DNA of 22,668 nucleotides from CAZSLO01 sp964608025 (GCA_964608025.1 CAZSLO010000002.1:1-22668); one strand, 5' to 3'; shown: positions 6,829 through 15,485, numbered from the stretch's first letter. Made by a program: numbers and translations. Notes: generated by a model from the letters alone, not told the origin.

Positions 6829-7884
6829 TTATCGAGAAGGGCCCCTTTCCATGGAGTAAGGTTGCCAACGGCGTAGGTCCGTTTTCTCCAGAACCTCCGG
6901 GTTCACGCAGGCCCTCGGCCATCGGCCAGATAAAACCAATGCGATTTCTTCTACAACACGACGGCGCCTTCTTGGATCAAATCTAGCTGATGCAGAAGCC
7001 ACGTGAGGTGTAATGATTACATTTTCCATATGGAGAAGTGGATTCTCAGGATCTGGAGGTTCTTTTTCCAGGACATCAAGACCTGCTGCATCTATCCATC
7101 CCTCCTCCAGGGCTCTAATCAAAGCGGCTTCATCCACCGTAGAGCCCCTGCCATTGTTTATGAATAAAGCGTGCGGTTTCATCAACCTGAAATGCTCTTC
7201 CTTAAGCATCTTGTCTGTTTCTGAGCCTCCAGGTACATGCATCGAGACAATATCAGAACGTTGCAGTAATTCTGTTAATCCAACCGGCTCTACACCGTGA
7301 CTAGACATAACCAACTCTTCGACATATGGATCATGAGCGATAATCTGGAAACCAAAAGCCGCCGCCCTCTTGGCGACCCCACGAGCCACGTGCCCAAACG
7401 AGATTAATCCCAGAGTCTGGCCGATGAGCCTCGGAAAGCTGTAGAGATATGGCCTCCCTTCTTTCCAGTGTCCATCACGCGACATCCTATCCATCATCGG
7501 GATACGCCTGTATGTGGCCAAGATTAAAGCGAGGGTATGATCAGAGACTTCCTCGATAAAAGTATCTGGAACGTTAGTGACAGGTATCCCTTTCTTAGTT
7601 GCTGAATCTATATCGACCCCATCGGTTCCTACCCCTCCAACTGCGATTATCTTGCATGACTCTAGTCCATCAATCAGGTTACTGGTAATTTTTCGGCCGG
7701 CTATGATTGCATCAGCATCCCTCGCTACTGCCAAATATTCCTTATCAGTTCCTCCTTGGATCTCGACTATCTCAGCCCCAACAGAACTCAACACTTCATT
7801 CTCAAGTACATACGACGACCTACCAGCCTGTTCACTACCCTGCAGTTTTGATGCGACAACCTTAAAATTGGCCAATTTGTCCAC
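6829..7884 (-). CDS. D-isomer-specific 2-hydroxyacid dehydrogenase family protein
   Basis: A 351-aa NAD-dependent dehydrogenase of the phosphoglycerate/glyoxylate reductase superfamily, interconverting 2-hydroxy and 2-keto acids. The catalytic triad is visible: Arg246 in NNGRGSTVDE, Glu275 in VLEKEPPDPENP and His294 in ITPHVAS. The dinucleotide loop reads LGLISFGHVARGVA (158-171): the second and third glycines of GxGxxG are Ser and Ala, a departure seen in some subgroups. The longest frame starts at GTG 7884, but GAGGTGG followed by ACAAA puts a good SD before TTG at 7875, so the protein may start at Leu4. Possibly cotranscribed with the aldo/keto reductase 94 bases upstream. Substrate unknown. 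Confidence 0.88.
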   Translation of the reverse strand: MDKLANFKVVASKLQGSEQAGRSSYVLENEVLSSVGAEIVEIQGGTDKEYLAVARDADAIIAGRKITSNLIDGLESCKIIAVGGVGTDGVDIDSATKKGIPVTNVPDTFIEEVSDHTLALILATYRRIPMMDRMSRDGHWKEGRPYLYSFPRLIGQTLGLISFGHVARGVAKRAAAFGFQIIAHDPYVEELVMSSHGVEPVGLTELLQRSDIVSMHVPGGSETDKMLKEEHFRLMKPHALFINNGRGSTVDEAALIRALEEGWIDAAGLDVLEKEPPDPENPLLHMENVIITPHVASASARFDPRRRRRVVEEIALVLSGRWPRACVNPEVLEKTDLRRWQPYSMERGPSR

Positions 7885-7978
7885 CTCGTTGTTCTTTAGA
7901 GAATGCTATAGAAGAATCCCTGGTTCCGAATAGGATATTGGAGGCGTACCACGAGTGTCTAGCATAACTGGATAACAT

Positions 7979-8920
7979 CTAGTCATTGTGGGTTAGGATA
8001 CGATCAATCCTGCGAGATTGATCTGGGGTCAAAGACCATGTGGCAGCTCTAACACTATCCGAAATCTGTCCAGTTCTGCTAGTGCCAGTCAATACGGAAG
8101 TCACCATGGGTCGGGATAAAAGCCAAGCGATAGCAAGCTCAAGAATAGTGTGTCCACAATCTTTTGCAAAGGCATCCAATCGATCCAAAAGATCGAACCT
8201 TTTTTCCGTTAGATGTGCGCCAGTGATTTGTGGCACATGATGGAATCGAGAATCCACAGGTATGGGACTTCCTCGCCTGTATTTCCCTGAGAGGAATCCA
8301 CTGTCTAGTGGATGGTAAGGCAAGATTCCTAAACCATGAGCTTCACAGCACGGTATGAGATCAGATTCGGCCTCTCTCCGTAGCATATTATACTCAGGCT
8401 GAACACAGACAAACGAGTTAAGTCCAAGCCGTTGAGAAGTCGAAACAGCCTTAGACACCTGCCAAGCTCCAAAATTTGAGCAGCCTAGATAACGCACTTT
8501 CCCTTGTCTTACCAGGTCATCCATCGCCCGAAGTGTCTCTTCAATAGGTGTGTTGTTGTCAACCACGTGTAATTGATAAATATCTATGTAATCAGTTTGT
8601 AGATGTCCAAGGCTCTTCTCGACCTGTTCAACGATATGCAATCTTGAGCTACCTGACCGGTTTGGACCATCGGCAATCTTGGAGGAAACCTTGGTTGCGA
8701 TTACTACATCTTGTCTCATTCCAGTAATGGCTCGCCCAAGAAATTCTTCGGCTGGACCATAAGTATTCGATGTGTCAATCAAATTGACTCCATGTTCAAT
8801 GGCCTCTAAAACTACCTTGGTGGATTCCTCCTGTTGCATACCACGACGTCCGAAGCTAGTAGTCCCAAGGGCAATTACGGACACCTCTAGACCGGATATT
8901 CCAAGATGACGATATTCCAA
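7979..8920 (-). CDS. Aldo/keto reductase
   Basis: A 313-aa NADPH-dependent TIM-barrel reductase that converts carbonyls to alcohols. It begins EYRHLGISGLEVSVIALGT, as typical members do, and holds the catalytic tetrad Asp49 and Tyr54 (LIDTSNTYG), Lys77 (ATKVSS) and His118 (YQLHVVD). YLGCSNFGAWQV and VTSVLTGTSRTGQI, the usual cofactor-binding segments, are also present. The start is TTG, supported by AAGGAG five bases upstream (plus-strand 8926-8931). It lies between the membrane protein (38 bases upstream) and the hydroxyacid dehydrogenase, possibly one transcript. It could reduce sugar- or aldehyde-type intermediates; substrate not predictable. Confidence 0.92.
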   Translation of the reverse strand: MEYRHLGISGLEVSVIALGTTSFGRRGMQQEESTKVVLEAIEHGVNLIDTSNTYGPAEEFLGRAITGMRQDVVIATKVSSKIADGPNRSGSSRLHIVEQVEKSLGHLQTDYIDIYQLHVVDNNTPIEETLRAMDDLVRQGKVRYLGCSNFGAWQVSKAVSTSQRLGLNSFVCVQPEYNMLRREAESDLIPCCEAHGLGILPYHPLDSGFLSGKYRRGSPIPVDSRFHHVPQITGAHLTEKRFDLLDRLDAFAKDCGHTILELAIAWLLSRPMVTSVLTGTSRTGQISDSVRAATWSLTPDQSRRIDRILTHND

Positions 8921-8958
8921 AACTTCTCCTTATTCAGATTATCGAGGAACCGATTATT

Positions 8959-9837
8959 TTAGTGGATAACGCCGCTTTTTCCGGGATTCAAAACCCTAAC
9001 CAATTGGTAAATGCTCCAAACGAAGGGAATATACCCTAAGTATCCCAGTATAGGCATTTCAAAAACATCCACGAAATCTAAATATGGCAAGCTGTAGATC
9101 CATCGAGGAGTAGCCCAATAATTCCAGAACTCCCACAACATTCCGCACATAAGTCCCGCTGAACCAATTGCCAACGGCATCGCCCAACGACGATATATCA
9201 GCTCCGTCAATATATTCTGTTTCCCCTTGAGTCCAGCTATCCCATCAAAAATTAAAAATGGCCCGACCCAGACTAGAGGGAAAAAGATTGTTGGCATTAC
9301 AAATACAAGAAAAACAGATATGGCACCGCCAAGGATTTCAACCAAGCAAAATTTATAGTCGCAACGCGATACACTGGAAATTCGATCCACCATTTTTAGA
9401 GTGAACCTGCAGATAGAATCCAGGGCCGGCACAACCGTGGAAAATGCCATCGACGCCAAGATCGTGTATGGCCAAAGCCCATAGTCGTAGATTGTTATGT
9501 ATTCCCAATTATGGACATAGGAATTTACCAACTCGAACCACCACCAAGCAGAAATTGAGACAAGAGCCAAATATAAATGTCTTCTTATCCCTGGATACCC
9601 AGTTGGACCAACAGAATAGAAAACGAGGGTTGCACCTACCCAGAGTCCAACAAAATACAGTGGATTCCAGTAGCTCTGCTGGGTCCATAACAGTAGCCAG
9701 CAGGGCAAAAAAACTCCAATCCCAATCAAACGGACACGCGACCGGCCTATCAACAGCATTATTCTAATAAGAGTGCCAACAGCATCCATGTAACCCAACC
9801 TGACAATAGATCCTTTTATACCTAGTCTACATATCAC
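8959..9837 (-). CDS. Uncharacterised multi-pass membrane protein
   Basis: A hydrophobic protein of up to 292 aa with about six or seven predicted transmembrane helices, near residues 34-51, 58-77, 87-105, 121-140, 165-200, 217-240 and 262-280. Aromatic-rich, probably conserved motifs stand out: AWWWFELVN (97-105), GMLWEFWNYWATPRW (232-246) and FEMPILGYLGYIPF (259-272). I have no functional name for this family. The longest frame begins at GTG 9837 with no SD; ATG 9789 (residue 17) is an alternative start. It lies just upstream of the aldo/keto reductase and divergent from the GT2 gene, so a role in envelope lipid or glycan metabolism is possible but unproven. Confidence 0.72.
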   Translation of the reverse strand: MICRLGIKGSIVRLGYMDAVGTLIRIMLLIGRSRVRLIGIGVFLPCWLLLWTQQSYWNPLYFVGLWVGATLVFYSVGPTGYPGIRRHLYLALVSISAWWWFELVNSYVHNWEYITIYDYGLWPYTILASMAFSTVVPALDSICRFTLKMVDRISSVSRCDYKFCLVEILGGAISVFLVFVMPTIFFPLVWVGPFLIFDGIAGLKGKQNILTELIYRRWAMPLAIGSAGLMCGMLWEFWNYWATPRWIYSLPYLDFVDVFEMPILGYLGYIPFVWSIYQLVRVLNPGKSGVIH

Positions 9838-10052
9838 GATGTCTTGCTATCAACAACATCTAAACAGATCTGTGCACTATAGGTTTCTAATATTTTTGCC
9901 TCGCAAAATCCCAATTTGATCTGGCACTCGTAACTCCCTGCTATATAGCGGTAATATATTGGCCACTGTTGTTATCTCTATCAAAAGTCAGGACTCCTAA
10001 AAATTTAGGATTAAAACGAGCTCTACTTTATATAACGGAAGGTATTATTAGT

Positions 10053-10778
10053 TTGACCAACGGATTATCAGTTGTCGTACCCACTTACAATGAAGCAAAG
10101 AATCTCCCCATATTGGCACAACGCCTGTTCGGGCTCAATATACCAGGATGCATACTAATCGTGGTGGATGACAATTCTCCAGATGGCACAGGCTTGGTGG
10201 CAAAGAAATTAGGAGATCAATTCCCAGGACAAGTCGAACTTATCGAACGTAAAGGGAAACAAGGACTAGGTACTGCTTACATAGAGGGGTTAAAATTAGC
10301 CCTAGAGACCAATTCTACCTACATAGTACACATGGACGCGGATCTATCTCATGCACCAGAGTATATCCCGGGATTCCTAAAAGACTTACTAGAAGCCGAT
10401 GTAGTGGTTGGCTCCCGGTATATAGAGGCGGGAGGATCCGAGGAAGAATGGGGTATCCAACGGAGAATATTGAGCTTACTAGGCAATTTTGGCATAAGGC
10501 TCATCACAGGTATCAGGATTAAGGACGTCACTTCCGGATTCAAGGGATTCCGCAGAGAGGTGTTGGAATCTATAGATATTGGTTCCTTTCGATGCAAGGG
10601 GTTCGCATTTCTACCAGAAGAGACTTATGCCTGTCAGCAACATGGATTTAAAGTGGTTGAACATCCGATTGTGTTTGCTCAAAGGGCCAACGGTGAATCA
10701 AAATTGAGTCCATCAATAATCATAGAAGCTATGTGGAAACTACTACCCCTGAGATTCATGAAACGCAACCTGCCATAA
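10053..10778 (+). CDS. Glycosyltransferase family 2, polyprenyl/dolichyl-phosphate mannosyltransferase-like
   Basis: A GT-A fold transferase of 241 aa from the preferred TTG start. It begins LSVVVPTYNEAKNLP and has VVDDNSPDGTG (38-47), the metal-binding DAD (95-97, in HMDADLSHAPEY), VVVGSRYIEAG and SGFKGFRREVL, the pattern of enzymes moving mannose or glucose from a nucleotide sugar to polyprenyl phosphate. No C-terminal membrane domain follows, so it resembles the short Ppm1/DPM1 catalytic type acting at the membrane's inner face. The frame is open back to TTG 9969; TTG 10053 is preferred because GGAAGG precedes it by 10 bases and the fold's first strand starts there. Convergent with the sugar transferase gene. 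Confidence 0.85.
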   Translation: MTNGLSVVVPTYNEAKNLPILAQRLFGLNIPGCILIVVDDNSPDGTGLVAKKLGDQFPGQVELIERKGKQGLGTAYIEGLKLALETNSTYIVHMDADLSHAPEYIPGFLKDLLEADVVVGSRYIEAGGSEEEWGIQRRILSLLGNFGIRLITGIRIKDVTSGFKGFRREVLESIDIGSFRCKGFAFLPEETYACQQHGFKVVEHPIVFAQRANGESKLSPSIIIEAMWKLLPLRFMKRNLP

Positions 10779-10883
10779 CATTAACGACACGTGAACAGAT
10801 CTCTAATAATCTAGCCCGGTGGATAATGACCTTTCGAGAGAGTCGGCCAGGGGTACTACGATCTAAAATTCGAAACGAGAATG

Positions 10884-11507
10884 CTAATGGGGGAAGCCTC
10901 TTATAACAGTCCAAAATGATGCCAGGCAAAGCTTTAGATCGAGAAAGGGATTCATTCTCTCAATGTATAAATTATCATAGCGGAGCTTGTCTCGAGGACG
11001 AGTAGAATACCGCCCTCTTACTTGGGCAAGCCCGGCAAAACCTGGGCGAACCCTGAGTCGCTTTCTAAAACCCGGTATTGTCTTCTCGAATTCTGCTACA
11101 AGTTCCGGTCGTTCCGGCCTTGGACCAACAAGACTCATGTCACCTTTCCACATATTTAAGACCTGGGGCATTTCATCAATTCTATATCGGCGCAAGAGTC
11201 TACCAATACCAGTAATACGCTCGTCATTTTGTTTAGCCCAAATCGCACCAGTATCGGCTTCCGCATTAACCTTCATGGTTCGAAATTTGAGCATTTTAAA
11301 TGGTCGGCCGCCCTTACCGAGCCGAGTCTGTGAATACAAAACAGGTCCTCGGTCACCAATCCAAATTGACGCTGAGACTACTATCCACAGGATAACCAAA
11401 ATCGGTAAAAACGCTACGTGCCCTAGGGTCAGAATCACAAGATCGAAAAACCGCTGATATGAATCACGTGGCATATACCCTGCAGAGTTTCCGACTCTAT
11501 CAGACAC
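10884..11507 (-). CDS. Bacterial sugar transferase (WbaP/PglC-type polyprenyl-phosphate glycosyl-1-phosphate transferase)
   Basis: A 207-aa monotopic phosphoglycosyl transferase catalysing the first step of exopolysaccharide or O-antigen repeat-unit assembly: transfer of a sugar-1-phosphate from a UDP-sugar to undecaprenyl phosphate. It shows one N-terminal membrane helix (about 26-50), KFRTM (74-78), the catalytic Asp-Glu dyad in RIDEMPQ (D111/E112), DMSLVGPRPERPE and RVRPGFAGLAQVRGR. It lacks the additional N-terminal membrane domain of full-length WbaP, so it is a minimal catalytic form. The start is GTG 11507; its SD (AGAGG) is rather distant, so ATG 11471 (residue 13) cannot be ruled out. 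It begins 38 bases after the amidohydrolase stop and may be read from that transcript. Confidence 0.92.
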   Translation of the reverse strand: MSDRVGNSAGYMPRDSYQRFFDLVILTLGHVAFLPILVILWIVVSASIWIGDRGPVLYSQTRLGKGGRPFKMLKFRTMKVNAEADTGAIWAKQNDERITGIGRLLRRYRIDEMPQVLNMWKGDMSLVGPRPERPELVAEFEKTIPGFRKRLRVRPGFAGLAQVRGRYSTRPRDKLRYDNLYIERMNPFLDLKLCLASFWTVIRGFPH

Positions 11508-11545
11508 GTTCTGGTTACCCTCTACACGCGGCCATCTAGACTTAC

Positions 11546-12325
11546 CTACAGCTTCAATAAACGCGCGGCGTTACCACCTAGAACCAATCTCTGCTCGTCT
11601 TCTGAGAGGTCACTGTCAAGCACGAAACCCCAGCGATGGGCAAAATCATCCAGTGGGGCATCCGTACCCCACAAGATCCGTTCCGGCCCAAGGGCCTCTA
11701 CGGCTTCTCTCATGAACCACCGAGTATTTTGGGTAGATGCCGTCTCTATGTGGAAATTTGGATAGTGTGCCAACTTATGAAAACTCTGTGGACTACTGGA
11801 TCCATGGGCCATGATAAACGGGACTCTGGGAAATTGTTTTATTACTTCTTCAGAAACTATGCCATGCCACAAAACAGGAAGTTCCCGTTCATTAAGGTAT
11901 TTCCAAACCTCTATCCACTCCGCGTCAAGTGGATCTATTGGAAATGGGCTATATGCGGGTGCTGATACCATTTGGTGTACCTTTAGACCCTTCATTCCCA
12001 GGTCCTCAACACACCGTCTCAGTTCATCGATCATCCTTGTGGGGTGATAAGGGTTAAGAGCAGCGAAACCAATGATCTTGTCCGGATACCGTTTTGAAGC
12101 CGCTGCAACCTGATCGTTACCTTCTGCTACATCAGGATTTAAGATCCCATTGATGCACGACTTGGATACACCCGTACTCTCCATCTTTTGGACAATACCT
12201 TCTTCTGCAGATGGCAGGTGCATACAAAGCCACTTACCCCAATGTACGTGTACATCAATGATAAGGACATCTTCGAGAACCTCTCCACCCAAGGCCCTGG
12301 CGAGTATCTTGCTTTCGGTATTCAC
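11546..12325 (-). CDS. Amidohydrolase family protein (metal ligands intact)
   Basis: A 259-aa TIM-barrel hydrolase of the Amidohydro-rel (amidohydrolase_2) type, relatives of which decarboxylate aromatic acids or hydrolyse lactones and amides. The ligands look complete: IIDVHVHWG (His26 and His28), LKVHQM, VLWHGIV, FIMAHGSSSP and the final ILWGTDAP Asp. The start is GTG overlapping the TGA of the upstream amidohydrolase-like gene by four bases (GTGA), so translation is coupled and the two products are probably made in equal amounts. This intact protein may be the catalytic partner of the degenerate upstream one. Substrate unknown. Confidence 0.88.
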   Translation of the reverse strand: MNTESKILARALGGEVLEDVLIIDVHVHWGKWLCMHLPSAEEGIVQKMESTGVSKSCINGILNPDVAEGNDQVAAASKRYPDKIIGFAALNPYHPTRMIDELRRCVEDLGMKGLKVHQMVSAPAYSPFPIDPLDAEWIEVWKYLNERELPVLWHGIVSEEVIKQFPRVPFIMAHGSSSPQSFHKLAHYPNFHIETASTQNTRWFMREAVEALGPERILWGTDAPLDDFAHRWGFVLDSDLSEDEQRLVLGGNAARLLKL

Positions 12326-13113
12326 AGGATCACGTCCTTTAATAGGTTTCTGAGGTTATCTCCAGCTATTCCACGTTTAGCCTCATCATCAATCTCAGCA
12401 TAAATGACCTGGAGCATTGTCTGTAGGGGTGTAAAATACGGGTACCGGGAACCATATAAGACCCTCCCAGATCCAACCTTTTCTACGATCGCTTCTAGGG
12501 AACCCATTGTCTGGTCACCAGCTAATTCTACGAAAAACCCGTCGAAACGTTCCCATAACGCGTAGAAATACCGCTCATGGTACTCGATTTTCGGTAAAAC
12601 CAGGACAATTTTTATACCAGGCCAGCCGTTCAGAATATCGACAATCCAGTTGAATTGGACCTGATGAATATCAGCATATTCCAGGATAAGAACCGGTCGG
12701 TGAGGTGCTACCTTGTCAAACAAGGGTGCCATAAGAAACGGGTCGGGGCCGGGCACGAAAGGCTGCACGCCGAAATGCATCTTGAGTATACGGGCATCGT
12801 TGGCTTTCATAGTCGCGGTTATTTCATCAGGTGTAGGGGCTTCACCGCTGTGATGCGGTCCTACCAACAAGACCGGCTTAAGCCTCTGGTGTTCATTGAT
12901 CTCTGCAAACAAGGCAGGATTACCTTCACGAAAGTCATACTGCTGAGCCTTGAAATGGTAAACAGCGGCTTCCGAGATCCCCAGTTCGTCCATCTTCTGT
13001 AACAACCCTACAGCACTCGGATCATGGCCGGATGGTGGATTAAAGTAGGGCCCTATTCCACAGTTTACATCGAAAAATCGTAGTGGATGTAATGACAAGT
13101 TGTGATCCTCCAT
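12322..13113 (-). CDS. Amidohydrolase-like protein lacking the metal ligands
   Basis: A protein of up to 263 aa with the amidohydrolase_2 fold pattern, including RFFDVNCGIGPYF, LQKMDELGISEAAVYH, MHFGVQPFVP and VLYGSRYPYF. Each expected metal site is changed: DxHxH is D15-V-N-C-G19, the vvxxH strand reads IKIVLVLPKIEY, and the GTDxP Asp is Arg in YGSRYP. It is thus probably not a classical metallohydrolase; it may be a regulatory or structural subunit of the overlapping downstream amidohydrolase, or a metal-independent enzyme. ATG 13113 has no SD, whereas TTG 13098 has GGAGG (plus-strand 13107-13111) 8 bases upstream and is a strong alternative start. Family fairly sure, function unknown. Confidence 0.75.
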   Translation of the reverse strand: MEDHNLSLHPLRFFDVNCGIGPYFNPPSGHDPSAVGLLQKMDELGISEAAVYHFKAQQYDFREGNPALFAEINEHQRLKPVLLVGPHHSGEAPTPDEITATMKANDARILKMHFGVQPFVPGPDPFLMAPLFDKVAPHRPVLILEYADIHQVQFNWIVDILNGWPGIKIVLVLPKIEYHERYFYALWERFDGFFVELAGDQTMGSLEAIVEKVGSGRVLYGSRYPYFTPLQTMLQVIYAEIDDEAKRGIAGDNLRNLLKDVIL

Positions 13114-13128
13114 TCTAGAAAATATTTA

Positions 13129-14409
13129 TCATTCCCCAGCAAGTTCTGAAAGACGATTCCCTTGAGAAGCTACTTTGGAAAAAGCTTCTGCGACTTGCCT
13201 GACCCATTCTGCGCTTGGTGACACCGGCGTGGACAGCCAGAAACGAGTCTGGTGAATCATCTCACTCACCGGTAGATCCCCATTAGACATTAATCTACGG
13301 GTATTCGGCTGAAAATCCGCCCAAGGCCCCCCTACGCCGTCGAAGCTAAAGTCGTTGAACAGTGGTTCAAGATGCATGGCGCCATATCCATATGGAGTAA
13401 TCTCCGGGGTGGTGGGGACTCCTTCAGCAACAAGTGCTTTAAGTATCATAGAAACTGGTGCCCCGATGACATCAGCATCAAGAGTGCCGGCATAGAGAAG
13501 CATGCCACCACGAGTCGCCTTGGGGTAGGTCTGCTGGGAATGAACTCCCGGGATCTCGTACAAAGCATCATCAAGTTGTTGAAACCACCTGCTTCTTTCG
13601 TCGTTAAGTTCCGGCAATCTCTGGAGTTGCCCTCTTGCCATGGCCATTCCTAGTGGATTGGCACGATACTTTACACCAAGTCCCATATTGTGGAGGTTTG
13701 TAAATTCATCGGTCTTGGCAAGTTTTTCTATACGTCCATATTGGCCGAGAACAAGCATCCTGTCGTATAGGGCAGGATCATCCGTGGTCGCGACCCCTGC
13801 CTCAAACCCTGTCACCGCTTTGCTACCTTGTAGACTGAAGCATCCAATGTGCCCAACCGAGCCTACCTGTCTACCATCCCACATTGCTCCGTGTGCATGA
13901 GAAGCATCCTCGATCAATACGATATCTGTCCCATCTACGATCTCCAGGAAAGCGTCCATGTCAGCGGGATTACCATAGGTGTGGGTAACAACAATTGCAC
14001 AGGTTTTGGAAGTGATACGAGATTTGACGTCCTCGGGATCTGCACAATATGTACGGGGGTCAACATCGCAAAACACTGGTGTAGCACCACAATGCAATAT
14101 GGGCGATATGCTTGCGTGCCAGGTAACGGAAGGTACTATAACTTCCTTACCTTCTCGAGCACCCGACGCAAATACAGCAGAGTGTATCGTGGCCGTGCCG
14201 TTACACATGGCAAGTGCATACCTGGTACCGACCATCTGACGAAATTCTTCTTCAAACTTATCCAGTTCTCCATATGCACTGTCGAAGTTGTCCAGTGCGG
14301 CGTTAACGTGATCTTTCTCAAGCGAGCTTATCTTGGACCATGAATCATCTACTGGAACGGTCACGGCCTTTGGCCCACCTTCAATAGCAAGAACTGGTTG
14401 GTTTGACAT
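13129..14409 (-). CDS. DegT/DnrJ/EryC1/StrS-family PLP-dependent aminotransferase
   Basis: A 426-aa fold-type I PLP enzyme, usually an aminotransferase making amino sugars or aminocyclitols from keto precursors. Landmarks: GTRYALAMCNGTATIHSAV (61-79), IVPSVTWHASISPILHCGA, LIEDASHAHGA with the pyridine-binding Asp168, and CFSLQGSKAVTGFEAG with the Schiff-base Lys197. The usual GEGG after the lysine is GFEAG, and the SNTF-type segment is SVTWH, so it is a divergent branch. ATG 14409 has GGGGA about 10 bases upstream. It lies 15 bases before the amidohydrolase-like gene and 39 after the alpha/beta hydrolase gene. It implies that the pathway adds or removes an amine on a keto compound. Confidence 0.88.
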   Translation of the reverse strand: MSNQPVLAIEGGPKAVTVPVDDSWSKISSLEKDHVNAALDNFDSAYGELDKFEEEFRQMVGTRYALAMCNGTATIHSAVFASGAREGKEVIVPSVTWHASISPILHCGATPVFCDVDPRTYCADPEDVKSRITSKTCAIVVTHTYGNPADMDAFLEIVDGTDIVLIEDASHAHGAMWDGRQVGSVGHIGCFSLQGSKAVTGFEAGVATTDDPALYDRMLVLGQYGRIEKLAKTDEFTNLHNMGLGVKYRANPLGMAMARGQLQRLPELNDERSRWFQQLDDALYEIPGVHSQQTYPKATRGGMLLYAGTLDADVIGAPVSMILKALVAEGVPTTPEITPYGYGAMHLEPLFNDFSFDGVGGPWADFQPNTRRLMSNGDLPVSEMIHQTRFWLSTPVSPSAEWVRQVAEAFSKVASQGNRLSELAGE

Positions 14410-14448
14410 TAGGTTATTTCCCCTTTTATAAGATTCTACTAAATCGAT

Positions 14449-15483
14449 TCAATCTATCCATCTATTCACAAAAGACAACGCAGCTTCAAAGTGAAATTCG
14501 TGCGCACCGGAAAACTCGTCATAATCCAGTGATTCTGGGTCAGCACCACTTATCTTATGGACACGCTGTAACATCTCAAAGGTTTCTCTTGCCAGATCTA
14601 GCGGGATGTAATCACGATCACCAAATTGGACCTGGAAAGGCCTAGGGGATATCAAAGCGGTTATGTCTGGCCAATCCAACTCTGTAAATATCCCGGGTGA
14701 AAAGAGACATTCACACCATGAAATGTGCTTCGCGTCTGGAATTATTGCCCGGGGCCCGCAACTTAAAACCGAGACCCGGATTCTCTCGTCGAGAGCTGCT
14801 GCGTACATAAGATGCTCACAACCCATCGATAAGCCTGCCCCAGCAATACGATTTATGTCTACATCGGTTCTTCCGGCCAGGTAATCTATAACGCTTAAGA
14901 TCTCCCAAATTCTAATGCCCTGGAGGGACATTCCAAGTGACAGGGCATTGACAGCCAGGTGCCTACAATGCGAACCGATTTGTTCAAGAGAAGCTTTTTC
15001 CGTCCGATCACCGAAACCAGCAGCATCCGGAGATATAGTGATATATCCAGCCCTTGCAAACTTGGCTGCATAATCACCCCGAAGTAATTCCATCCTCTCT
15101 CGTTCCGCATCATCGCGAGGCACACCGGCCAAAATATCCTTGCTCATCCCATGGCCATGAAGACATAGAACCGCTGGATGTGGTGGAGGTGTACATGGTA
15201 CCAATACAAAACAGGGCACCCAGACCCCTTGTAGGGTCGGGATCAATACTCTCTCACGAGTGTATTCCGTTCCTTCAACTCTCTCGGTAACCTGGGCAGG
15301 TGGCGGATCAATCCATCTATATTGATCGACCACTCCCAATGCGAGCAGCTCTCGTAACATTACCCCGGCATCACTATTCCATTTACAGTACTCTTGTTTA
15401 GTAGTTGCTTGAAACCTCAGCCTGGGAGGCTCCTTATCATAGATATCATTCAGGAACGGCAACAGATGGATATTTGAGTCCAT
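14449..15483 (-). CDS. Alpha/beta hydrolase (dienelactone-hydrolase/acetyl-esterase-like)
   Basis: A 344-aa serine hydrolase. AVLCLHGHGMSKD (104-116) supplies the oxyanion region, GAGLSMGCEH holds the nucleophile Ser219 in a GxSxG elbow, QFGDRDYIP (Asp289 or Asp291) is the acid strand and SGAHEFH (His328 or His331) the base. ISPDAAGFGDR is typical of the prolyl-oligopeptidase/dienelactone hydrolase-like subgroup. No signal peptide is evident, so it is probably cytoplasmic. ATG 15483 has GAGGTGG 10 bases upstream, inside the end of the dipeptidase gene, and only 2 bases separate the two genes, so they are coupled. It probably cleaves an ester or amide in the pathway; substrate unknown. Confidence 0.85.
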   Translation of the reverse strand: MDSNIHLLPFLNDIYDKEPPRLRFQATTKQEYCKWNSDAGVMLRELLALGVVDQYRWIDPPPAQVTERVEGTEYTRERVLIPTLQGVWVPCFVLVPCTPPPHPAVLCLHGHGMSKDILAGVPRDDAERERMELLRGDYAAKFARAGYITISPDAAGFGDRTEKASLEQIGSHCRHLAVNALSLGMSLQGIRIWEILSVIDYLAGRTDVDINRIAGAGLSMGCEHLMYAAALDERIRVSVLSCGPRAIIPDAKHISWCECLFSPGIFTELDWPDITALISPRPFQVQFGDRDYIPLDLARETFEMLQRVHKISGADPESLDYDEFSGAHEFHFEAALSFVNRWID

Positions 15484-15485
15484 GC

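Noticed and set aside
10779..10883. Searched the convergent gap between GT2 and the sugar transferase for a terminator
   Set aside because: Only 4-bp stems found and no T-run; nothing reportable.
13849..14343. 164-codon plus-strand frame inside the DegT-type gene
   Set aside because: Antisense to a gene with a clear PLP lysine motif; the translation shows no fold-like pattern.
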